DNA of 64,000 bases from Algoriphagus hitonicola (GTDB lineage Bacteria; Bacteroidota; Bacteroidia; Cytophagales; Cyclobacteriaceae). Numbering within the stretch: the stretch's first letter is position 1; each line of letters begins with the position of its first letter. The stretch spans positions 118,275-182,274 of the forward strand of contig NZ_FOPC01000010.1 in assembly GCF_900113375.1 (NCBI RefSeq), in the 5' to 3' direction. Under the pieces are notes generated by a model that saw nothing but the letters and a program-made list of their open reading frames with translations, searched no databases and had not been told where the DNA came from. Positions 9,916-18,450 of the stretch are shown in pieces. Both the position numbers and the translations under genes were made by a program.

Positions 9916-10151
9916 CCTCCTGAAAACGGGGGTAAAAGTGCCACTTCTGCTCCTTGAGGAATTTCAGTTTGTTCAGCAGCTAATTTCTTATTGATTGCCA
10001 AAGTAAACTTCAAGGGCTTCAACTCCGGAAATCGCTCAAAAAGTTGCTGTTTGAATCTTGCAGGGTTTCCCGGATTATCCATTTGAAAATCATTCATTCC
10101 GATTTTCTCTGCCACCAGCCCAAAAGCTTTTACTGAAATCTGATTTTCCAT
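9912..10151 (-). CDS. moaD: Molybdopterin synthase sulfur carrier subunit MoaD
   Basis: 79 residues, a ubiquitin-like sulfur carrier ending in the essential Gly-Gly (PPFSGG). It should be adenylated by the neighbouring MoeB-like protein, thiocarboxylated, and serve MoaE. Its stop overlaps the moeB start by 4 bases, which supports translational coupling. It is the first gene of the moaD-moeB-moaE-decarboxylase run. Confidence 0.9.
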   Translation of the reverse strand: MENQISVKAFGLVAEKIGMNDFQMDNPGNPARFKQQLFERFPELKPLKFTLAINKKLAAEQTEIPQGAEVALLPPFSGG

Positions 10152-10243
10152 ACTTAGTTAATTCTAGCTACTAAATTAAAGTTCAATGCCCGATTTAGCT
10201 AATTAACTGATCAAATATCCAATCTCAATGTCTCTAGGTATCT

Positions 10244-10299
10244 TGTACGGAAGAAAAACGTACTTAATTTTTAACGTACGTATGATTTACGTACATTTG
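10244..10299 (+). promoter_or_regulatory. Operator/promoter region of the DUF1778/GNAT pair
   Basis: Four copies of a GTACG/CGTAC core lie within 56 bases, including the palindrome ACGTACGT around 10274-10281. TACATTTG at 10292-10299 fits the Bacteroidota -7 consensus TAnnTTTG, 14 bases before the start codon. This arrangement suits autorepression by the ribbon-helix-helix antitoxin. Confidence 0.6.
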
Positions 10300-10313
10300 T
10301 AAAAATCTAACTT

Positions 10314-10601
10314 ATGGATACCAAAGAATTAAATCCCAAAGACGCACGATTTGACACTCGGCTTTCCAAGGAACAAAAGGAGCTTTTTGAAAAGGCAGTT
10401 CGACTCGGTGGCTACAGAAATTTAACTGATTTTGTGGTACTTACACTTCAGGAAAAAGCAAAAGAAATCATTTCTGAAAATGAGCGAATTCTCAGCTCAC
10501 AACGAGACGGTGAAATCTTCTTTGAAGCGGTAATGAATCCAAAAAGCCCGAATAAATCACTTTCTGATGCAGCAGCTGAGTTTAAATCTATTTTCTCCTA
10601 A
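10314..10601 (+). CDS. DUF1778 (TacA-like) antitoxin
   Basis: 95 residues. DTRLSKEQKELFEKAVRLGG followed by LTDFVVLTLQEKA is the N-terminal ribbon-helix-helix of DUF1778 antitoxins; the C-terminal tail (SDAAAEFKSIF) is the segment expected to clamp the toxin. It should repress its own promoter and neutralise the acetyltransferase next to it. The stop TAA overlaps the toxin ATG by one base. Confidence 0.88.
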   Translation: MDTKELNPKDARFDTRLSKEQKELFEKAVRLGGYRNLTDFVVLTLQEKAKEIISENERILSSQRDGEIFFEAVMNPKSPNKSLSDAAAEFKSIFS

Positions 10602-11104
10602 TGAGTCAACTCTCAGAACCTTTACAATCTATTCATAAGAAATCTGAATTTTCCTGTGGAAAGGAAATGCCAGATTCCTATATCCAAGAACAGGCAAACC
10701 AAGACATCAAACGAAAACTTTCTGCTTGTTTTGTAATTGCACAAGAAAAAATAAAACTTATAAAAGGGTATTACACGCTTTCCAATAGTAGCATTCCCCT
10801 GAATCTGATTCCTTCAGAAATTCAGAAAAAATTGCCAAAAACCTATCGTTCTATTCCAACTATCTTACTTGGTAGATTAGCAATTGATATACAATTCCAA
10901 GGCAAAGGAATAGGGAAATTACTTTTAGTTGATGCTCTAAAGAGATGTCATGATATTTCAAAATCCTTAGGTTCCTTTGCGGTAATAGTGGACCCTATTG
11001 ATCCTGATGCAGAAGAATTTTATACAAAATACGGGTTCATCAAGCTTCCAGACAGTGGGAAAATGTTTCTTCCAATGAAAACAATCAGTCAACTATTTGA
11101 ATAA
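10601..11104 (+). CDS. GNAT-family toxin (TacT-like acetyltransferase)
   Basis: 167 residues with the GNAT acetyl-CoA loop FQGKGIGKLL and a C-terminal FYTKYGF motif. Coupled to a DUF1778 antitoxin this is the TacT/AtaT class, whose members acetylate the amino group of aminoacyl-tRNAs and stop translation. RLAIDIQFQGKGIG is typical of the class. Target tRNA is unknown. The pair sits next to a transposase and inside a cofactor gene block, which suggests horizontal arrival. Confidence 0.87.
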   Translation: MSQLSEPLQSIHKKSEFSCGKEMPDSYIQEQANQDIKRKLSACFVIAQEKIKLIKGYYTLSNSSIPLNLIPSEIQKKLPKTYRSIPTILLGRLAIDIQFQGKGIGKLLLVDALKRCHDISKSLGSFAVIVDPIDPDAEEFYTKYGFIKLPDSGKMFLPMKTISQLFE

Positions 11105-11138
11105 ATTTTATAGAACGCATTTATAAATAAGATCACTA

Positions 11139-11388
11139 AGTCCCAGCGGGACGGCCGATTTATAACTGGGGATTTTAATCCCTAGACCTTAAGCATCAAC
11201 CAGAGAGTAGAGTCCCAGCGGGACGGAACATTCCTATGAAATGAACCGTGCCTCTGGCACTTTCCCTTTTCTATCTAATCACTTGTCCAGCCATTAAAAT
11301 GGCTGGTTATTAAATCGATCATGCCTCTGGCATTGAGGCCCGCGCCAAGTATCATTAATAATCCCTCAACCAAGTCCCAGCGGGACGG
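11139..11388. repeat. Left palindrome array of the transposase module
   Basis: Successive hairpins: GTCCCAGCGGGAC, GGGATTTTAATCCC, GTGCCTCTGGCAC, CCAGCCATT with its complement, and ATGCCTCTGGCAT. Each has a 5-9 bp stem. The segment from 11247 is repeated on the other side of the transposase gene. Confidence 0.75.
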
Positions 11389-11396
11389 AGCATTAA

Positions 11397-11858
11397 TTAT
11401 TGCAAATCTTCAAACAAATACTCCGGTAAAAAGGGGATATTATGAGCTTTCAAGAGCTCTATGTACTCGTATCTAAAAGTCATTTTTTTATGATGCTCCT
11501 CTTGATTTTTGATGTATCTAGTTACTCGGCTTAATTGACTTTGACTATACGCAAAACATCCAAAGCCTATTTGCCATTCAAATCTGTGTTTCAAATAACT
11601 CGTTTCATTTAGCCACTTAGAGGATTTTGATTTTGCGCTTTTCATAACATCAGAAATGGAATGCTTTGGGTAAAATCGAAACAAACAATGAACATGATCA
11701 CTTACCCCATTTACTATCAGAGTTTGACAACCTGTCTCATTAATGAGATTACCGATTACAGCCAAAAGCTCCATTTTGAATGATTCATGGATTATTGCTG
11801 ACCGATACTTTACAGCAAAAATAGCTTGACAATAAAGAGATGAGTAGGTATTTGGCAT
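11397..11858 (-). CDS. IS200/IS605-like Y1 transposase
   Basis: 153 residues. HUH single-strand transposase: the metal-binding histidines are H55 and H57 in GVSDHVHCLF, and the nucleophile is Y115 in VTRYIKNQEEHH. This family cuts and rejoins single-stranded DNA at hairpins. The gene is complete with no frameshift, so it may be active. No TnpB partner is present. Hairpin arrays flank it on both sides, which points to the repeat-mobilising (RAYT) branch or a close relative. Confidence 0.88.
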   Translation of the reverse strand: MPNTYSSLYCQAIFAVKYRSAIIHESFKMELLAVIGNLINETGCQTLIVNGVSDHVHCLFRFYPKHSISDVMKSAKSKSSKWLNETSYLKHRFEWQIGFGCFAYSQSQLSRVTRYIKNQEEHHKKMTFRYEYIELLKAHNIPFLPEYLFEDLQ

Positions 11859-11904
11859 AGGATATACTTTTTTACTTCACCTTAATTTAAAAAAAATAAT
11901 CGTT

Positions 11905-12117
11905 CGTGCCTCTGGCACTTTCCCTTTTCTATCTAATCACTGATCCAGCCATTAAAATGGCTGGTTATTAAATCGATCATGCCTCTGGCATTGAGGCCCG
12001 CGCCAAGTATCATTAATAATCCCTCAACCAAGTCCCAGCGGGACGGCCAATTTATAACTGGGGATTTTAATCCCTAGACTCTAATCAATATCCAAACCCA
12101 GAGTCCCAGCGGCACGG
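11905..12117. repeat. Right palindrome array of the transposase module
   Basis: 11905-12046 duplicates 11247-11388 in the same orientation. It continues with AGTCCCAGCGGGACGG and GGGATTTTAATCCC units (12031-12080), which match 11139-11188 of the left array. A last unit at 12102 has GGCACGG in place of GGGACGG. Confidence 0.75.
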
Positions 12118-12129
12118 AGCATTTTTTTC

Positions 12130-12873
12130 TTATCCCAAAATTAACTTCACCGAAGCAAAAAGCAACACAAAAGCCAAGAGGTACTTCAGAGACTTGACCG
12201 AAAACCGTTTTGCTCCTAAATAAGCTCCCAAAATTCCCCCAGCCACAGTCAGCGGAACCAATATCCACAACTCCTCTTTCAGTGGTATCTCGTAAGTACT
12301 CGCCCCAAGAAATCCCGACACAGAATTCAAAAATATAAACAGGGCACTCAAGGCCGCCGTTTCCTTCACTCCTGCCCAGCCCAACATCAATATAATGGGA
12401 GTCAAAATAATTCCCCCTCCGATTCCAATCATTCCTGATAGCAAGCCTATACTTATTCCCAAAATTGGCCCCATCCACCAACTTCGCTGGATTATTTTCT
12501 CATCAGCAACCGGAAAAATACCCGCAAACTTCAAAGCCGGAAAAAGTAACAACCCACCTAAAACCTTTTTGTAAATCGAGGCATCCAATAAAATCGTCCC
12601 GCCCAAATAGGCCGCCGGAATCGAAAAAATGATCAAGGACCAAAACAAGCTTGTGGGAAATTCACCGGCTTTGCGATAGCTTATAAAAGAAGCCATGGAA
12701 ACCATCATGTTGAGAATCAAAGCCGTGGGCCGTATTTCTTCAGGTGCAAAACCCAACAATGCTAAAATCATCAAATATGAACTCGCTCCTCCATGACCGA
12801 CAGAAGCATATAAAAATGCCGCAAAAGGCATCAGTAAAAACAAGGCATAGTAGATCAAATCCTCCATTACCAA
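12130..12873 (-). CDS. TauE/SafE-family sulfite/anion permease
   Basis: 247 residues, about eight membrane segments in two repeats, with the family's glycine-rich loops (ASVGHGGASSYL and GMIGIGGGIIL). Members export or import small sulfur-containing anions. The start overlaps the moeA end by 7 bases, so it belongs to the molybdenum cofactor transcript. A link through sulfur supply or sulfite handling is a guess from context. Confidence 0.85.
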   Translation of the reverse strand: MVMEDLIYYALFLLMPFAAFLYASVGHGGASSYLMILALLGFAPEEIRPTALILNMMVSMASFISYRKAGEFPTSLFWSLIIFSIPAAYLGGTILLDASIYKKVLGGLLLFPALKFAGIFPVADEKIIQRSWWMGPILGISIGLLSGMIGIGGGIILTPIILMLGWAGVKETAALSALFIFLNSVSGFLGASTYEIPLKEELWILVPLTVAGGILGAYLGAKRFSVKSLKYLLAFVLLFASVKLILG

Positions 12874-14042
12874 GGAAAAAATTTCACCTTTTCTCCAGCC
12901 TGAACAAACTCGATTTCCTCAGGGATTTCCACAAAGCCATCCGCCAAGCCAAAAGCAATCAAATTGAAGGATTCCTGTCCCTGTAGAATGTACGCCTTTT
13001 CCTCTTTCATCTCGGCTTTTAAAAATTGGGTCAGGGGAATTTTCTTTTCAAAATCATCTGCCAAGGGAACTTTGATATAGGCTTCCCAAGCGGTTGGTTC
13101 TCCCTGCCATGTACGAATCAAAGGCTTTACATATTGCATAAAACAGGAAAGAACGGAACCGGGATTTCCCGGTAATCCAAAAACTAGTTTCCCTGCCTTT
13201 TGTCCCACGTAAAGCGGTTTTCCCGGTCGCTGTTTCAACTTATAAAACAGCTCCTGCACCTGATTTGCCTCCACCGCTTCCTTCACAAAATCATAATCCC
13301 CTACCGAAATACCACCGGTAAAGATCACCAAATCACTGGATTCCATAGCTTCTTTCAATCCCTGGATAACCGCCTCTTTTTCATCCCTAACTTTGATTTG
13401 ATTGACCTGCCAAATCCCCAATTGCCGCAACCAAGACTCCAAAGCCGGGCCATTGGCATTGTAAATCTGACCGGGATTCAATTCTTCGCCCAAATCTTTG
13501 ATTTCATTTCCGGTAATGATCAGCGAAATGCCGGGAAACTCCCAGACTTCCACATGCTCCACTCCCACCGAGGCCAATAAACTGACCATCCCGGGTGTAA
13601 TTTTCGAACCTTCTTCCGCAATTCGATCTCCAGCTCGGCACTGCGAACCTTGGTAGCGGACGTGTTTTCCTTTTTCTACTTCGGAAGAATCAAAAAAAAT
13701 CTCATCCCCTTTTCGCTCCACCTTCTCCTGCATGATGACCGAATCCGCTCCTTTAGGCATGGGTGCACCGGTAAAAATCCGGACAGCCTCTCCATTTTTG
13801 AGTTCCAAATTCATGGTGGAACCTGCCGAAATCTCTCCCTTAATCCGAAGAGAATTAAGATTTTCCTGCCAAAAAAAAGCATAGCCATCCATCGCCGAAT
13901 TGTCAAAAGATGGCACATTGATTTTGGAAAAGACCGGCTCAGCCAAAAAATAGCCCAAAGCCTGAGAAATGGGGATTTTAATTTTCCTACGGGGCAAATT
14001 CAACTGTCCCAAAATTCTTTTTGCCTCAGCTACCCCTATCAT
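12867..14042 (-). CDS. moeA: Molybdopterin molybdenumtransferase MoeA
   Basis: 391 residues, usual length. Domain III motifs FTGGISVGDYDF and GLPGNPGSVLSCF are those of MoeA, which inserts molybdate into adenylylated molybdopterin. The N-terminal part has the expected PSFDNSAMDGYAF. It follows moaA with a one-base gap and overlaps the permease gene. No separate mogA/moaB gene is visible in the window. Confidence 0.95.
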   Translation of the reverse strand: MIGVAEAKRILGQLNLPRRKIKIPISQALGYFLAEPVFSKINVPSFDNSAMDGYAFFWQENLNSLRIKGEISAGSTMNLELKNGEAVRIFTGAPMPKGADSVIMQEKVERKGDEIFFDSSEVEKGKHVRYQGSQCRAGDRIAEEGSKITPGMVSLLASVGVEHVEVWEFPGISLIITGNEIKDLGEELNPGQIYNANGPALESWLRQLGIWQVNQIKVRDEKEAVIQGLKEAMESSDLVIFTGGISVGDYDFVKEAVEANQVQELFYKLKQRPGKPLYVGQKAGKLVFGLPGNPGSVLSCFMQYVKPLIRTWQGEPTAWEAYIKVPLADDFEKKIPLTQFLKAEMKEEKAYILQGQESFNLIAFGLADGFVEIPEEIEFVQAGEKVKFFPW

Positions 14043-14043
14043 T

Positions 14044-15024
14044 TTAGCCTCCGATTTTGATCATACTTCGATTTTCTATCGCATCAGGATTGGTTTTGAG
14101 GTAGTCAGGATCAAACTGCCCCCCCAGCGCTTTATGCTTTCGGGAAATGGAAAGTCGAATGAGTTCTTCAATATTTTCTCCCTTGCGCAAAGCGCCCAAA
14201 AGATCCAACTCTTCTTTTCCAAACAAACAATTTTTGATTTTACCGTCTGCAGTGAGCCGAATGCGATTGCAGCCCGCGCAGAAGTTTTCACTCATGGTGG
14301 TGATAAAGGCAAAAGTTCCTGCAAAACCCGGAACCATATATTTTTTGGTAGTGTCGTGCTTTTTGTCCTCCAGTTTGATGATTTCAAATTTTTCCCGAAC
14401 CAAGTCCAGCATCTGAGCCGCGGTGATCACTTTTTTGCTCTGCCAGTGATTTCCCGCAAAAGGCATAAACTCAATAAAGCGAACATGCAGCGGAAGCTTT
14501 TCGGTCAAGGTCACAAAGTCGCAAATCTCTTCCTCAATCAATCCGTGGAGGGCAACGGCGTTGATTTTTACCCGAAAACCATTCTGAAGCAACAACTCGA
14601 TATTGTCCCAAACCTGCTGAAACTGATCACGACGGGTGAGTTGGAGGAATTTTTCCCGATTCAGCGTATCCAAGGACACATTGACAGATCGCACACCTGC
14701 ATTTTTAAGAGTTTCGATATGCTTATGAATCAATACACCATTGGTAGTCAAAGTCAGTTCCACGGGATGCTTGGAAAGTGCAGCCATTAGTTCAGGGAAT
14801 TCTTTTCTGACCAAAGGTTCCCCACCGGTTAGCCGGATTTTTTTTACCCCCAGGCCGATAAAGGTTTCTGCGAGTTTAAGAATCTCCTCCTTACTCATCA
14901 ACTTGGACTGGGGCATCCACTCCATTTCCTCCTGCGGCATGCAATAGGTGCAGCGAAAATTACAGTGATCCGTCAGCGAGATCCTGAGGTAATCGTGTGT
15001 ACGTCCAAAATTGTCCTGAAGCAT
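14044..15024 (-). CDS. moaA: GTP 3',8-cyclase MoaA
   Basis: 326 residues. Radical-SAM cluster motif CNFRCTYC near the N-terminus, the GGEP motif (LTGGEPLVR), the second cluster motif CAGCNR...NCLF in the C-terminal part, and the terminal Gly-Gly (MIKIGG) needed for activity. It converts GTP to 3',8-cyclo-H2-GTP, the first step of molybdopterin synthesis. It is the first gene of moaA-moeA-tauE. MoaC, the next enzyme, is not in the window. Confidence 0.95.
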   Translation of the reverse strand: MLQDNFGRTHDYLRISLTDHCNFRCTYCMPQEEMEWMPQSKLMSKEEILKLAETFIGLGVKKIRLTGGEPLVRKEFPELMAALSKHPVELTLTTNGVLIHKHIETLKNAGVRSVNVSLDTLNREKFLQLTRRDQFQQVWDNIELLLQNGFRVKINAVALHGLIEEEICDFVTLTEKLPLHVRFIEFMPFAGNHWQSKKVITAAQMLDLVREKFEIIKLEDKKHDTTKKYMVPGFAGTFAFITTMSENFCAGCNRIRLTADGKIKNCLFGKEELDLLGALRKGENIEELIRLSISRKHKALGGQFDPDYLKTNPDAIENRSMIKIGG

Positions 15025-15115
15025 ATGCGATGTTACCAGCTTTTTATGTAAGAATCAATCCTCTAAAAGCCAATCCTTCCTAAAACGAATTATTTATCCT
15101 TTGAATTCCACCTAG

Positions 15116-15149
15116 AAAAAAGCCAAGCTCAAGGAGCCTGGATTTTTTT
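15116..15149 (-). terminator. Terminator after the AraC-type regulator gene
   Basis: Stem CCAAGCTC/GAGCCTGG (8 pairs with one wobble, 3-base loop) bordered by T tracts on both strands. It lies just beyond the minus-strand stop at 15160 and would also insulate moaA. Confidence 0.65.
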
Positions 15150-15159
15150 GTTAACCAAT

Positions 15160-16122
15160 CTATCTATTGTTTCCTGATTTTCGCGAATTGATCCCTCCTT
15201 TTCTAAATTGGGTAGGATTTAAATTCAGGTGTTTTTTGAAAAAATTATTGAAATGTGTCACCTCAGTAAATCCTAGCGAATAGGCAATTTCGGACACATT
15301 CCAGCTGCTTTGCTTTAAGAGAATTTTTGCCTCCTGAATGAGTCGATCGGCAATCAGCTGACTGGTGGTTTTCCCGGTCATTTCCTTCACCGCCCGGTTA
15401 AGGTGATTGACATGGATATTGAGTTGGTCGGCAAATTCTGCCGGAGCCCGCAAACCAATGGTTTGGTGGGTATCGTCGACTGGGAATTGCCTTTCGAGCA
15501 ATTCCAGGAAGATCGAAGCAATCCGAAGGGAAGCATTGCCATGCTGAGTAATCTGAATCTCAGCAGGCTGCAGCTTCATGCCGAAGTGAATCAATTCAAA
15601 GACCAAGGCCCGGAGTGAATCATACTTGTATTTGTATTCCGAGTTGAATTCGGTTTGCATTTTTTCAAAAATGTTTTCCACCTGAACCGTTTCCTCATCC
15701 GTCAGTTCGAAGATGTGAGTCCCATTGGGATGAAAAACCTCGTACTGTTGGATTTGTCCGAAATTCATAAAAAAGTGTGGATTGAAAATGCAATAAATCC
15801 CCTGAGTTTCCGGACTCAGATGATCCCATTTATAGGGTACAAGCGGATTGGAAAAAGAAAGCGCCTGCTTTTTGACCTCATAAATCCGATCAGCATAATG
15901 CACGGTACTCGCACCCTTGACCAGCATAATTTTATAAAAATCTCTTCTTCGGTAAGGTACCGCCTTGAGCTTTCCCTCGAAATAAGGCTCCAGCCGAAAA
16001 AGGTTAAAATGCCCGATTTCGTTTGCGATATTTTCCGGAATCCAATTGAATTTCCGCTTGTAAAACTCCTCTAGACTTTCGGGATTTTCCATGAGATTAT
16101 TTTTTTGAATAAAGATTTTCAA
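15160..16122 (-). CDS. AraC-family transcriptional regulator
   Basis: 320 residues with the double helix-turn-helix at about 220-310 (LLKQSSWNVSEIAYSLGF then FNNFFKKHLNLNPTQFR). The N-terminal 200 residues form a cupin-like effector domain of the type common in Bacteroidota regulators. The first ATG is used here; an in-frame ATG at 16092 (MENPESLEEFY) may be the true start. It follows the outer-membrane protein gene by 15 bases and faces the NTF2/flavodoxin genes across a divergent region, which it may control. Confidence 0.88.
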   Translation of the reverse strand: MKIFIQKNNLMENPESLEEFYKRKFNWIPENIANEIGHFNLFRLEPYFEGKLKAVPYRRRDFYKIMLVKGASTVHYADRIYEVKKQALSFSNPLVPYKWDHLSPETQGIYCIFNPHFFMNFGQIQQYEVFHPNGTHIFELTDEETVQVENIFEKMQTEFNSEYKYKYDSLRALVFELIHFGMKLQPAEIQITQHGNASLRIASIFLELLERQFPVDDTHQTIGLRAPAEFADQLNIHVNHLNRAVKEMTGKTTSQLIADRLIQEAKILLKQSSWNVSEIAYSLGFTEVTHFNNFFKKHLNLNPTQFRKGGINSRKSGNNR

Positions 16123-16137
16123 ACTTATACAACAGAC

Positions 16138-16905
16138 TCACATTCCAAACCAAGTCATTTCCCGGGATGGTGGATTTGATTTTTTGATTGAAAAAAGTCT
16201 GAAACTGAAAAGGCAGTGCCCTTTTTTAAAGGTAAAGGCCGAATTGACATAATTTCCAGAGTTTTCATCTACTTGTAGAAAAAAGACCTGCGGATTGATA
16301 CTCAAGCTGAGATCATTAACCAACTTCACGTCAGATATACCCGCATTCAAGGCGAAAAAGTCGGAATTTTTTGCTGCGATCACTTGTACACCGGATCCCC
16401 TCAGGTAATAAAATCCAAGAGAAAATTTATTGGTGACTTTATAGCTTGTGTTGACCTCCCCTGCAAGATAACGATTTGCCACAAAGGCCCTTTCCTGATT
16501 TCCATCCACTAGCATTTCTTTTTCCATAAATAGAAATGCCGGATGACCTCCAATAGTCAGCGAAAACCGCTTGTCCTTAATCACCTTATACCTTCCCCAG
16601 AAAATAAATGTCCAGGGTTTTCCGTCCATTCCGAAGCGAAGCATCGGATCAAAGGATAGCCGCTTCCCTCCCATCGACAGATCAAAGAAGACGGCAGGTC
16701 TTCCCAGAGAAAAGGAAGGAATAATTGAAATCCCATTGTTGGTGGCTGTTATGGTACCACTCAACTGACGGTTTTCAGATTCCTGTGCATTCGAAATAAC
16801 ATTTACAAAAATCAATACAAAAGTCAGAAGTGAAAACACCACTGATTTGAGCAGTTGATTTTTCAGATAACTTGCTTTTTTAGAAATAAGCTCGACTACT
16901 CTCAT
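16138..16905 (-). CDS. Putative outer-membrane beta-barrel protein
   Basis: 255 residues with an N-terminal hydrophobic signal (about residues 20-41, ending SNA-QE). The rest is made of alternating strands ending in aromatic residues (FSLGFYYLRGSG, LSLSINPQVFFLQV), as in small outer-membrane barrels. I recognise no family. It is cotranscribed with the AraC regulator. Confidence 0.6.
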   Translation of the reverse strand: MRVVELISKKASYLKNQLLKSVVFSLLTFVLIFVNVISNAQESENRQLSGTITATNNGISIIPSFSLGRPAVFFDLSMGGKRLSFDPMLRFGMDGKPWTFIFWGRYKVIKDKRFSLTIGGHPAFLFMEKEMLVDGNQERAFVANRYLAGEVNTSYKVTNKFSLGFYYLRGSGVQVIAAKNSDFFALNAGISDVKLVNDLSLSINPQVFFLQVDENSGNYVNSAFTFKKGHCLFSFRLFSIKKSNPPSREMTWFGM

Positions 16906-17173
16906 GATTCAATTGAATTACACCACAAAATTGCGGGGAAATAAAGAGCAGGAGCTAATGCTATTCAAATGATAAGTTACGATATTCAAACAAAACTTAC
17001 CCAAACTCTTTCCATCCGATTCCCAAAGAAAAAAAACCTTTCAAAAAGAAGAAAAGCTCATGTAAATTGTTTGAATTTGATAAGAAAAGGTTTGAAAATC
17101 ATTAGCTATCAGGAGAAATAACTGTGAATTTTGTAAGAACGAAATTTGAATACTTAGGCAAAACTATTCGATC

Positions 17174-17620
17174 ATGAAAAAATACGTCATCCTTTTCACC
17201 TTTTTCTTTTGTGCCGGTTTCGCAGTTGCTCAGTCCTCCGTCGAGCAGGAAATCAAACAGCTCTCTATGGACAAATGGCAGTGGATGGCCGATAAGGACA
17301 TCGCCAAACTAACTCCCCTCTTCCATCCAGAAGCCAAGTTCGTACACATGAGTGGTACCTGGACCACTGAACGCGAACTTGAAATCATCGAGACGGGAAG
17401 CATTTGGTATAAAAAAGCAGATGTCCACGATACCGCAATCGAGATCCTAGGAAACACTGCCATCGTATGGAACCGAATCACGCTGACGGCCCATGTCCGA
17501 GGAAATGATGTAGCCACTGAATTCACTGTAACCGAAGTTTATCAGAAAGAGGAAACGGACTGGAAAATGCTGGCCTTAACTTTCAGTAGCGTGCGGGATA
17601 CGCATGAGATTGAGAAGTAA
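17174..17620 (+). CDS. Secreted NTF2-like (DUF4440/SnoaL-type) protein
   Basis: 148 residues with a signal peptide (to AVAQ, residue 20). The rest is a single NTF2-like cone fold: LTPLFHPEAKFVHMSGTW, then AIEILGNTAIVWNRITL and VTEVYQKEETDWKMLAL. These domains bind or convert small molecules; no catalytic role can be assigned. It lies upstream of a flavodoxin lipoprotein and divergent from the AraC gene. Confidence 0.75.
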   Translation: MKKYVILFTFFFCAGFAVAQSSVEQEIKQLSMDKWQWMADKDIAKLTPLFHPEAKFVHMSGTWTTERELEIIETGSIWYKKADVHDTAIEILGNTAIVWNRITLTAHVRGNDVATEFTVTEVYQKEETDWKMLALTFSSVRDTHEIEK

Positions 17621-17658
17621 AGCCGCCCAGGTTAGTGTCTCTACTAACTGAAGCAAAA

Positions 17659-17703
17659 CAAGTGAGTGGGGACCTGACTAACCGTCAGGCAAGCACTCAC
17701 TTG
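17659..17703. repeat. Nested hairpin ahead of the flavodoxin gene
   Basis: A perfect 10-bp outer stem (CAAGTGAGTG, 17659-17668, with CACTCACTTG, 17694-17703) encloses an inner 6-bp stem (CCTGAC/GTCAGG, 17673-17689). It ends 30 bases before the flavodoxin ATG. No T tract follows. It could be a leader structure, or a palindrome nested in another as elsewhere in this window. Confidence 0.5.
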
Positions 17704-17733
17704 GGCATAAAAAACATCAGCATATTCAAACCA

Positions 17734-18345
17734 ATGAAGCTCCTTCTCCTAAGTATTTTCTTGTTTACCTCCCTGCTTGGTTCCTGCCAATCCAAACCCG
17801 AGACAATCGTGCAAAATACTCAGGTGACCTCCGAAAAAATACTTATCGTCTACCTCTCCAGGACCAAAAACACCAAAGCAGTGGCGGAGATGATTCAGAA
17901 AGAAGTTGGAGGTAGATTGGTCGAATTGGAATTGAAGACACCCTATCCGGAAGACTACCAAGCCATTGTGTCTCAAGTAGCCAGAGAAAATGAAACTGGC
18001 TTTCTACCACCTTTAAAAACCAAAATCCACGATCTGGATCAAGTAGAAGTGGTTTTTCTGGGATTCCCAACTTGGGGTATGCAATTGCCTCCTCCGATAA
18101 AAAGTTTTCTTACCGAGAATAACCTGAGCGGGCAAAAGATCATCCCCTTCAATACCAACGGAGGCTATGGCATCGGAAGCAGTTTTGATACGCTGGAAGA
18201 GCTTTGTAAAGGCTGCCTGATTCTATCGGGATTTTCTGTTCGGGGTGGATCCGAGCGGGATGGAATTCTTTTTGTCATGGATGGGGAAAAAGAAATAAAG
18301 GTTGAAAAAGAAGTAAAAAAATGGCTTAGTAGCCTAAAATCCTGA
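17734..18345 (+). CDS. Flavodoxin-like lipoprotein
   Basis: 203 residues from the ATG that opens a lipoprotein signal (LLLSIFLFTSLLGSC); the frame is open from 17635, but the added residues would bury the signal. The flavodoxin fold follows, with the FMN phosphate loop YLSRTKNTKAVAE and FLGFPTWGMQLPPP. It is likely a membrane-anchored flavin redox protein facing the periplasm. Its partner is unknown; it shares a transcript direction with the NTF2-like gene. Confidence 0.83.
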   Translation: MKLLLLSIFLFTSLLGSCQSKPETIVQNTQVTSEKILIVYLSRTKNTKAVAEMIQKEVGGRLVELELKTPYPEDYQAIVSQVARENETGFLPPLKTKIHDLDQVEVVFLGFPTWGMQLPPPIKSFLTENNLSGQKIIPFNTNGGYGIGSSFDTLEELCKGCLILSGFSVRGGSERDGILFVMDGEKEIKVEKEVKKWLSSLKS

Positions 18346-18450
18346 TTTTCAATAGCTCCAAAAGCTTAGGTATTGGTTGAGAAAAAGATTTTTTTAAACT
18401 TTCCATCTACTCTTTTGTTCTTGTAACAACATCTAAAAAACCTTCAAACG

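Larger units (their letters stand above)
11139..12117. mobile_element. IS200-like (REP-associated type) transposase module with palindrome arrays
   Basis: The single-domain transposase gene at 11397-11858 is bracketed by nearly identical palindrome arrays. A 142-bp direct repeat (11247-11388 and 11905-12046, about two mismatches) is accompanied by AGTCCCAGCGGGACGG units at 11139, 11211, 11373, 12031 and a variant at 12102. Such arrays are a hallmark of REP-associated tyrosine transposases. Precise ends are uncertain. Confidence 0.7.

Noticed and set aside
11139..12117. Palindrome arrays considered as an attC/integron array
   Set aside because: No integrase, no cassette genes, and the hairpins match those expected around HUH transposases.
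12074..12481. 135-codon frame opposite the TauE/SafE gene
   Set aside because: Shadow of a well-supported membrane protein gene on the same strand in another frame.
13969..14790. 273-codon plus-strand frame across moeA/moaA
   Set aside because: Antisense to two conserved genes with clear catalytic motifs.
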